Source: RGIG6165 sp045538835 (GTDB lineage: Bacteria; Bacillota; Clostridia; Oscillospirales; Feifaniaceae). Taken from it: a DNA stretch of 64,000 nt. Numbering within the stretch: the first letter of the stretch is position 1; the number at the start of each line of letters is the position of its first letter. The translations under genes and the position numbers were made by a program. Of the stretch, positions 58,833 to 64,000 are shown piece after piece. Under the pieces are notes generated by a model that was not told where the DNA came from, searched no databases, and was given only the letters and a program-made list of their open reading frames with translations. The DNA is taken from contig JAZQEF010000022.1 of the NCBI GenBank assembly GCA_045538835.1, positions 26,002-90,001 of the forward strand. Direction: 5' to 3'.

Positions 58833-59645
58833 ATGACTGCAATAATAGTTGATGATGACAAGACTATGCTGCCCATCATTCGTGAAATGCTCATTTCTCA
58901 CGAAGAAATAAGGCAATGCATCACATTCAGCGATCCACGTACGGCACTGCAATACGTAAAACAGTGTAATAGTTTGGATATTGCATTTTTAGATGTGGAA
59001 ATGCCCGATATTGACGGCATTGATCTCGGAACAAAACTAAAAGAACTCGTTTCAGATATATCCATCGTCTATCTTACAAGTTACAATGACCGTGCTGTTG
59101 ATGCCTTTTGCCTCGATGCTATTTCATATATAATGAAACCTCCCTGCAAAGAATGTGTATATGAAGCAATAGAAAGAATAGTTAAAGGTCGTCTGCCCAA
59201 AGGCAGGAAACGCTTTTTCGCCCACACCTTCGGCGACTTTGATTTTATTGCAGACGGAAAATCAGTACACTTTTCCAATGCAAAGGCAAAAGAATTTCTT
59301 GCATATCTCATTGACAGACAGGGCGCCTATGTAAGTGTCGAGCGTGCCATCTCAATTTTGTGGGAGGACAGACCTTGTGACTGCGCTTCGTCAAGTCTTT
59401 TTCGCACCGTGATCGCCGATCTTAAAAATACGCTTCATTCGGTAGGCGCCGATGACATACTTGTAGACTGCCGCAATCAGAAATGTGTAGACACCTCTCT
59501 TTTTGACTGTGATTTTTACGCCTATCTTGCCCACGGAGTAAATTCCTCCCACGCATTTCTCGGTGAATATATGCTTTCTTATTCATGGGGTGAGGAGACA
59601 CTTGCCCTTATCAACGAACACGAAAAGGAAAAATCATGCTTATAA
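58833..59645 (+). CDS. Orphan response regulator with SARP-like winged-helix output
   Basis: A 270-residue two-domain protein. The receiver domain has AIIVDDDKTM, the phospho-acceptor Asp in IAFLDVEMPDIDG, the switch Thr region VYLTSYND and the Lys in IMKPP. After a linker (about residue 125) a transcriptional-regulatory C-terminal, OmpR/SARP-like domain follows (KAKEFLAYLIDRQGAYVSVERAI, then LFRTVIADLKNTL). No histidine kinase is near. A small gene overlaps its end by 10 bases. The stimulus and targets are unknown. Confidence 0.82.
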   Translation: MTAIIVDDDKTMLPIIREMLISHEEIRQCITFSDPRTALQYVKQCNSLDIAFLDVEMPDIDGIDLGTKLKELVSDISIVYLTSYNDRAVDAFCLDAISYIMKPPCKECVYEAIERIVKGRLPKGRKRFFAHTFGDFDFIADGKSVHFSNAKAKEFLAYLIDRQGAYVSVERAISILWEDRPCDCASSSLFRTVIADLKNTLHSVGADDILVDCRNQKCVDTSLFDCDFYAYLAHGVNSSHAFLGEYMLSYSWGEETLALINEHEKEKSCL

Positions 59646-59845
59646 AATCGCGCACCATATGCTATGAACTGACCGACACGCTCACCCTCCGAGCATATTA
59701 TGAAGACGAACCTGAGAGTGTCGCCGAAGTACTTCTTCCTATGACAGACGCAGAAAGTGCCGAATTTATACTAAAGCGTCTTGCTTTCAATATTGTACCG
59801 CCCTGCCAACTTTGCGATGTATGTGAAGACTTTAATTTGATATAG
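59636..59845 (+). CDS. Small protein of unknown function coupled to the response regulator
   Basis: 69 residues: MLIKSRTICYELTDTLTLRAYYEDEP then an acidic helix and PPCQLCDVCEDFNLI at the end. It resembles DUF6514-type small Clostridia proteins (a beta-hairpin, then a helix ending in V-x-P-x-x-L-x-D-V/I-x-E-D-F), but this is tentative. The C-terminal Cys-x-x-Cys could bind metal. It overlaps the response-regulator gene by 10 bases with AAAAGGA as site, so it is probably translated with it and may act on it. Confidence 0.65.
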   Translation: MLIKSRTICYELTDTLTLRAYYEDEPESVAEVLLPMTDAESAEFILKRLAFNIVPPCQLCDVCEDFNLI

Positions 59846-59897
59846 CCTTATATTTGTGTTATAATTAACACAATATTATAAAAAGGCGGTACTTTTT

Positions 59898-60815
59898 ATG
59901 CCGATAAAGATTCCGAATAAACTTCCTGCAACTAAAACGCTGACAAAGGAAAATATATTTGTAATAACAGAAACCAGGGCTATGACGCAGGACATTCGTC
60001 CGCTGCGCATACTTATGCTCAATCTCATGCCAAAAAAAATAGAGACAGAGACACAGATAGCGCGGCTTATCGGCAACACTCCCCTTCAGGTCGAACTTGA
60101 ACTGCTGCAGACTGCCACTCATAAAGCCACTCATACGTCAATGGAGCATATGCTCTCATTTTACAAAACCTTCGATGATATAAAAGACCAGAAGTTTGAC
60201 GGTATGATAATAACAGGCGCACCTGTTGAGCATATGCAATTTGAAGAGGTAGAATATTGGGACGAGCTCTGCAAAATTATGGAGTGGAGCAAGACAAACG
60301 TCCACTCAACATTCCACATATGCTGGGCGGCGCAGGCAGGTCTTTACTACCATTTCGGCATACAAAAACATAAACTTGACAAGAAACTGTTCGGCGTATA
60401 TTCCCATAAGGCGGAGAGGAAGAATTCCATGCTCTGCCGTGGGTTTGACGACACTTTCTATGTACCTCATTCGCGCCACACCACAGTTGATATTGAAGAT
60501 GTCAAGGCAGTACCCGAACTTAAAATAATCGCCACTTCAAAAGAAGCAGGTCTTTATGCGGTTATGACAGACCAGGGCAGGCAGATTTTTATCACCGGCC
60601 ACTCAGAATACGATGCCGGCACACTAAAAACCGAATACGACAGGGATAAGAATGCAGGTCTCCCCATCGAAGTGCCCGAAAACTACTTCCCCGATGACGA
60701 CCCCACAAAAGACCCTCTTGTAAAATGGAGAGGGCATGCAAATCTGCTCTATTCAAACTGGCTCAACTACTACGTTTACCAGACAACTCCCTACGACATA
60801 ACTGAGATAAAATAA
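59898..60815 (+). CDS. metA: Homoserine O-acetyltransferase (MetA type)
   Basis: A 305-residue MetA-family enzyme that activates homoserine for methionine synthesis. The catalytic Cys142 (FHICWAAQAG) and the His235/Glu237 pair (GHSEYD) are intact. Position 111 is Glu (TGAPVE), where E. coli MetA has Gly. Published mutational work on the family ties Glu111 to acetyl-CoA and Gly111 to succinyl-CoA, so the product should be O-acetylhomoserine. That suits the MetY at 9249. No SAM riboswitch is seen in the short leader. Terminator follows. Confidence 0.93.
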   Translation: MPIKIPNKLPATKTLTKENIFVITETRAMTQDIRPLRILMLNLMPKKIETETQIARLIGNTPLQVELELLQTATHKATHTSMEHMLSFYKTFDDIKDQKFDGMIITGAPVEHMQFEEVEYWDELCKIMEWSKTNVHSTFHICWAAQAGLYYHFGIQKHKLDKKLFGVYSHKAERKNSMLCRGFDDTFYVPHSRHTTVDIEDVKAVPELKIIATSKEAGLYAVMTDQGRQIFITGHSEYDAGTLKTEYDRDKNAGLPIEVPENYFPDDDPTKDPLVKWRGHANLLYSNWLNYYVYQTTPYDITEIK

Positions 60816-60850
60816 AAAAACTTGCAGTGAATTTTCACTGCAAGTTTTTT
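60815..60850. terminator. Bidirectional terminator
   Basis: AAAAAACTTGCAGTGA/TCACTGCAAGTTTTTT between convergent metA and mtnN. Confidence 0.93.
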
Positions 60851-61520
60851 ATACTTCTATCATTCTTATAACGGTGAGTGCGCTGTTTTTTGCCGCAACC
60901 TCCCAGAAATTATCATATTCATTCTGTCCGTTGTCATCAGCACTGTCGCTTATCGTTCTGATTATAACAAATGGCTTTTTGTTCATATATGCGACCTGTG
61001 CGATAGCCGCACCCTCCATCTCAACACAGAGCGGTTCGCATCTGTTTATTATCGCCTCTTTAAGTATGTTGCTGGTAACAAAGGTATCCCCCGTTGCCAC
61101 CCTGCCTATATATGCCTTTACATTGATTGATGCCGCCGAAGTGACCGCCTTTGTGACAAGGTCGTCATCTGCGACAAATTCGGTGCAATGCGGAAAATAA
61201 TTCTTTATAACACCGTCATCTCTGTCGTGGAATACCGCCGTTTTGGAAACGACCATTTCAAGAGGCTTGATATACTCTGCCGTACCGCCTGCAATACCCG
61301 TGTTGATTATACAGTCAACGTCAAAACGGTCTATCATAAGCTGCGCCGCAGCCGCCGCATTGACAGTCGCCACACTGCATTCGCATACCACAACGTCGTG
61401 CTCGCGCAGTTTTCCTTTATAAAAAGTTATGTACGAGCCGTCATCCACCGTACACTCAGAAAGTGCCGAAACTATCTCTTTTATCTCTGCCTGCATGGCG
61501 CCGATAATACCGTAAAACAT
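60849..61520 (-). CDS. mtnN: 5'-methylthioadenosine/S-adenosylhomocysteine nucleosidase
   Basis: A 223-residue MTA/SAH nucleosidase that removes adenine from methylthioadenosine and S-adenosylhomocysteine, recycling sulfur compounds. IIGAMQAEIKEI holds the N-terminal catalytic Glu; NTGIAGG and the VEMEGAAIAQVA stretch bind ribose and nucleobase; the catalytic Asp is in RTISDSAD. A strong GGAGG site precedes ATG 61520. Convergent with metA, both in methionine metabolism. Confidence 0.95.
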   Translation of the reverse strand: MFYGIIGAMQAEIKEIVSALSECTVDDGSYITFYKGKLREHDVVVCECSVATVNAAAAAQLMIDRFDVDCIINTGIAGGTAEYIKPLEMVVSKTAVFHDRDDGVIKNYFPHCTEFVADDDLVTKAVTSAASINVKAYIGRVATGDTFVTSNILKEAIINRCEPLCVEMEGAAIAQVAYMNKKPFVIIRTISDSADDNGQNEYDNFWEVAAKNSALTVIRMIEV

Positions 61521-61639
61521 ATTGTTTCCTCCGAAATATTTGTATGTTGATTTAATAATATCATAATTTTATTAAAAAAACTACTGTACATTTGTTCGTA
61601 TTTGTGGTATTATATGAATATTACATTTAAGGAGCTACT

Positions 61640-62146
61640 ATGGCACACGATAAAAGTTGTTTTTTTACAGGGCACCGCATATTGCCTGCAGGCGAACTGC
61701 CGAGGATATGCGTAAAACTTGACCGTGAAATTGAAAATATGATAAACAAAAACGGCGTTACCGACTTTTTTTGCGGGGGCGCAATGGGTTTTGATATGCT
61801 TGCTGCGGAGAGGGTGCTTGCCGCAAGAGAAAAGTTTTCAGGCATCCAGCTTATAATGGCACTTCCCTGCCGTAACCAGACAGAAAAGTGGAGAAATGCG
61901 TCAGACATTCGCAGATATGAGAATATTCTCTCCAAGGCAGACTATGTGTTCTATATCTGTGACGAATACGAAAAAGGCTGTATGTATAAGCGCAACCGCT
62001 TTATGGCAGACCGTTCAAAATACGGCATTGCATACCGCACACACTACCACGGTGGAACGGATTACACCGTAAAATACGCGCAGGAAATCGGGTGCGAAAT
62101 GACATTTATTGCAGATGTTGCTAAAAATCCCATTCCATTTTTATAA
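61640..62146 (+). CDS. SLOG-family (DUF1273/YoqJ-like) protein
   Basis: A 168-residue Rossmann-like protein. CFFTGHR at the N-terminus, FFCGGAMGFDMLAAE, ALPCRNQTEKW and DYVFYICDEYEKGCMYKRNRFM match the YspA/YoqJ SLOG group, which bind nucleotide-derived ligands. The chromosomal role is unknown; phage and plasmid copies also exist. AAGGAG site; single gene just upstream of tRNA-Arg. Confidence 0.85.
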   Translation: MAHDKSCFFTGHRILPAGELPRICVKLDREIENMINKNGVTDFFCGGAMGFDMLAAERVLAAREKFSGIQLIMALPCRNQTEKWRNASDIRRYENILSKADYVFYICDEYEKGCMYKRNRFMADRSKYGIAYRTHYHGGTDYTVKYAQEIGCEMTFIADVAKNPIPFL

Positions 62147-62199
62147 TAACTCTTGATTTTTAACTTTGTTTGTGCTATCATTATTTAGCATTTTGAAAT

Positions 62200-62276
62200 G
62201 CGCTGTTAGCTCAGCTGGATAGAGTGACTGGCTACGGACCAGTAGGTCAGGGGTTCGAATCCCTTACAGCGCGCCA
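62200..62276 (+). tRNA. tRNA-Arg (anticodon ACG)
   Basis: Complete: acceptor GCGCTGT/ACAGCGC, D-arm TAGCTCAGCTGGATAGAG, anticodon stem ACTGG/CCAGT with loop CTACGGA, T-arm with GTTCGAATC, encoded CCA at 62274-62276. Reads CGN codons after A34 deamination. Terminator directly behind. Confidence 0.97.
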
Positions 62277-62312
62277 AAAAAGGCTATACCCTAATGGGTA
62301 TAGCCTTTTTTT
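62277..62312 (+). terminator. Terminator after tRNA-Arg
   Basis: AAAGGCTATACCC/GGGTATAGCCTTT with an eight-T run. Confidence 0.93.
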
Positions 62313-62314
62313 AT

Positions 62315-62460
62315 GCGCTGTAAAGGGATGAGAACCTTTTTGCGAAGCAGAAGCGTTCGTCGAAGCAGTCGCAAAACTGCGATAAGTTTTGCGAACTGTG
62401 AAGTCTCGAGCACCGAAGTTTTTTTGTAAGTGCTCGGAGCACTCAAAAAAACGAGGAGCA
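62315..62460. repeat. Inverted partial copy of the tRNA-Arg 3' end plus hairpin-rich sequence
   Basis: 62315-62336 (GCGCTGTAAAGGGATGAGAACC) is an imperfect reverse complement of the tRNA-Arg T-arm and acceptor. It is followed by TCGCAAAACT-GCGATA-AGTTTTGCGA (10-base stem) and nested GAGCAC/GTGCTC stems. There is no coding frame. From 62461 to 62593 I see only the MFS promoter. Confidence 0.6.
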
Positions 62461-62525
62461 CAGAGTATCCCTTACTTTATCTCTGTACCAATTCGGGTTA
62501 TGATCTTTTTTAATGCACTTTTATA

Positions 62526-62553
62526 TTGCAAAACTCTACTGTTATGTTATACT
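62526..62553 (+). promoter_or_regulatory. Candidate promoter of the MFS gene
   Basis: TTGCAA (62526-62531), 16 bases, TATACT (62548-62553), about 40 bases before the start codon. Confidence 0.6.
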
Positions 62554-62593
62554 TAACTTTGTTTTATGCTACTTTTCAAGAGAGGGATAAACA

Positions 62594-63805
62594 ATGAACA
62601 ACAAACAGGAACTTAACAAAGCCACAAAGATAGGTTTCTTATGTGTCGGCTCATATCTTGTAAGTTATGTCATGCGTAATCTTTTAGGCGTGCTGACTCC
62701 CGAGATGCTTGGTACAGGACTCTACACAAAAGCCCTGCTTGCAAAACTTTCTTCTACATATATGCTGATATATGCGCTCGGACAGCTTGTAAACGGCGTA
62801 GTCGGCGACAAGATAAAACCAAAATATATGGTTTCTATAGGTCTTGCTGCAGCAGGTACCGTTTCCATTGTGTTTTCATTTGCCAAAACTTCGCTTACAC
62901 AAACCCTGCTTTTTGCAGTCTTGGGATTTGCACTTTCAATGCTGCGCGGTCCTTTGGTAAAAACCATTTCTGAAAATATGCTGGAGAAATACGCACGTGT
63001 ATGCTGTGTCTTTTTGACAGTAGTTTCATCTGTCGGTCCGCTCATGGCAAGTCTTCTTGCTTTATTATTTAAATGGGATACTGTATTTATCGTTGCAGGT
63101 ACCGCCTGCATCGCGATGAGTGTTTTTGCATTTATCGCATTATCCGTTCTTGAAAAGAAAGGCATAATTTCCGTTCTCTCCTCCGTGAAAGTCAAGGACA
63201 GTAAAAATCCGCTTGCCGTATTCAAACTTGATAACTTCATATTTTATATGATAGTCGGCGCACTTGTCGAGATATCGTATGCTTCGATATCCTTCTGGCT
63301 TCCCACATATCTGTCAGAGCATCTTGGTTTTGGTGAGAATACATCTAATTTCATCTTCTCCGCAATATCCTTTATGAGGGCGCTTACACCGTTTGGTGCA
63401 CTTGTAATATTCAAATATTTCAAAGGTAATTCCGTAAGAATGACGAAATATTCATTCATTGTTGCAACACTTTTCTTTGTGGGCGTTTTCTTTGCAGGCA
63501 ATAAATTTTTAAATATTATTTTCTTGTTGATTGCACTCGTGGCAGTAAGTTGTGCATCCGCTCTTTTGTGGAGTATTTACATTCCGAGTCAGGCAAAAAG
63601 CGGTCTTACATCTACCGTGAACGGTGTGCTGGACTTTTCCGGTTATTTTGCCGCCTCCGCAGTAAACCTGGTTTCCGCGAATGTTGTGACCAAATTCGGC
63701 TGGAGCGGCGCTATAATCATGTGGACGGGGCTTATGGCAATCGGCATCATCGCCTCGCTGTTCACAAAAAATAAAACGGTCAGCGAAGAAGTTACAGTAG
63801 AATAA
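62594..63805 (+). CDS. Major facilitator superfamily transporter
   Basis: A 403-residue carrier with 12 hydrophobic helices. The loop after helix 2 (QLVNGVVGDKIKPKYMVSIGL) is the MFS G-x-x-x-D signature, and FALSMLRGPLVKTISENM suggests the organophosphate:antiporter-like (GlpT/UhpT) branch. SFWLPTYLSEHLGF in the second half supports this. The substrate cannot be told. GAGAGGG site before ATG 62594; single gene. The cut copy of MITE family 1 begins 18 bases after its stop. Confidence 0.88.
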   Translation: MNNKQELNKATKIGFLCVGSYLVSYVMRNLLGVLTPEMLGTGLYTKALLAKLSSTYMLIYALGQLVNGVVGDKIKPKYMVSIGLAAAGTVSIVFSFAKTSLTQTLLFAVLGFALSMLRGPLVKTISENMLEKYARVCCVFLTVVSSVGPLMASLLALLFKWDTVFIVAGTACIAMSVFAFIALSVLEKKGIISVLSSVKVKDSKNPLAVFKLDNFIFYMIVGALVEISYASISFWLPTYLSEHLGFGENTSNFIFSAISFMRALTPFGALVIFKYFKGNSVRMTKYSFIVATLFFVGVFFAGNKFLNIIFLLIALVAVSCASALLWSIYIPSQAKSGLTSTVNGVLDFSGYFAASAVNLVSANVVTKFGWSGAIIMWTGLMAIGIIASLFTKNKTVSEEVTVE

Positions 63806-63823
63806 TTTATAAAGAGAAACGAA

Positions 63824-64000
63824 AGGGCGTGTTCGCTTAGTGATTATTCGCCCAAAAAACATTATTTTGGCGCATAACTGTGTTAAAAACCCTCCATATC
63901 CGACAGGATAATGGAGGGTTTTTGCCTTGTTCTTCATCCAAAATAATGTTTTTTGAGGTGCTTTGCAGTTTTGGGTTAGAGATTTTTTGTTCAGACAAAA
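63824..64000. mobile_element. MITE-like element, family 1 (cut by window edge, reverse orientation)
   Basis: It begins AGGGCGTGTTCGCTTAG and follows the reverse complement of the 39728-40008 element for its whole visible length, with scattered substitutions. The hairpin at about 63887-63925 has the same size as its counterpart but different, still complementary bases. Confidence 0.82.

Overview
The window looks like the chromosome of a low-to-mid GC anaerobic gut Clostridia, most likely Oscillospirales/Ruminococcaceae-like. This is inferred from gene content and order: a SCIFF (ranthipeptide) precursor with its radical SAM maturase, the large Gram-positive SRP RNA followed by dnaX-ebfC-recR, Mini-RNase III next to cysS, GTP-dependent PEP carboxykinase, type III glutamine synthetase and acetyl-type MetA/MetY methionine synthesis. 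Almost every gene has a clear Shine-Dalgarno site, and many genes overlap by ATGA.

Layout. 1-5.4 kb: a truncated ECF transporter S component, a tocopherol-cyclase-like protein, a four-helix-bundle protein, and an AT-rich surface-polysaccharide cassette (pyruvyl transferase, FrhB-like Fe-S protein, deacetylase, lipoprotein). 5.4-12 kb: purC, a PLP decarboxylase, the SCIFF locus, metY and a uracil/xanthine permease with a structured leader RNA. 12-18 kb: xpt and a BmpA-type nucleoside ABC transporter. 18-21 kb: an operon making a uronic-acid nucleotide sugar plus a glycosyltransferase. 22-28 kb: a housekeeping run rimO-pgsA-cysS-mrnC-yitT-yebC. 28-36 kb: accessory DNA with small regulators, repeats, a nonsense-interrupted gene, tRNA-Leu and a WG-repeat lipoprotein, alongside pnp and rpsO. 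36-45 kb: pckG, rsmA, a short phosphopantetheinyl transferase, SRP RNA, dnaX-ebfC-recR and an LTA-synthase-like protein. 45-53 kb: a sodium symporter, a Crp-linked ABC transporter, a REP-associated transposase and glnN plus a LUD protein. 53-58 kb: two amino-acid ABC transporters. 58-64 kb: regulators, metA, mtnN, tRNA-Arg and an MFS transporter.

The most unusual features are these. (1) Two neighbouring amino-acid ABC transporters have binding proteins whose domain order appears circularly permuted, each with a different break point. (2) The uracil/xanthine permease has a leader with a possible pseudoknot, an antiterminator and a terminator, and its class is not recognised. (3) The SCIFF peptide has Gly where the cross-linked Thr is expected, plus a seventh Cys. 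(4) REP-like palindromes lie in frame inside a RAYT transposase gene. (5) Two families of small TA-flanked inverted-repeat (MITE-like) elements are present; one has a terminator hairpin that co-varies between copies.

All calls are from reading the sequence and from family knowledge. No database search or structure prediction was run.
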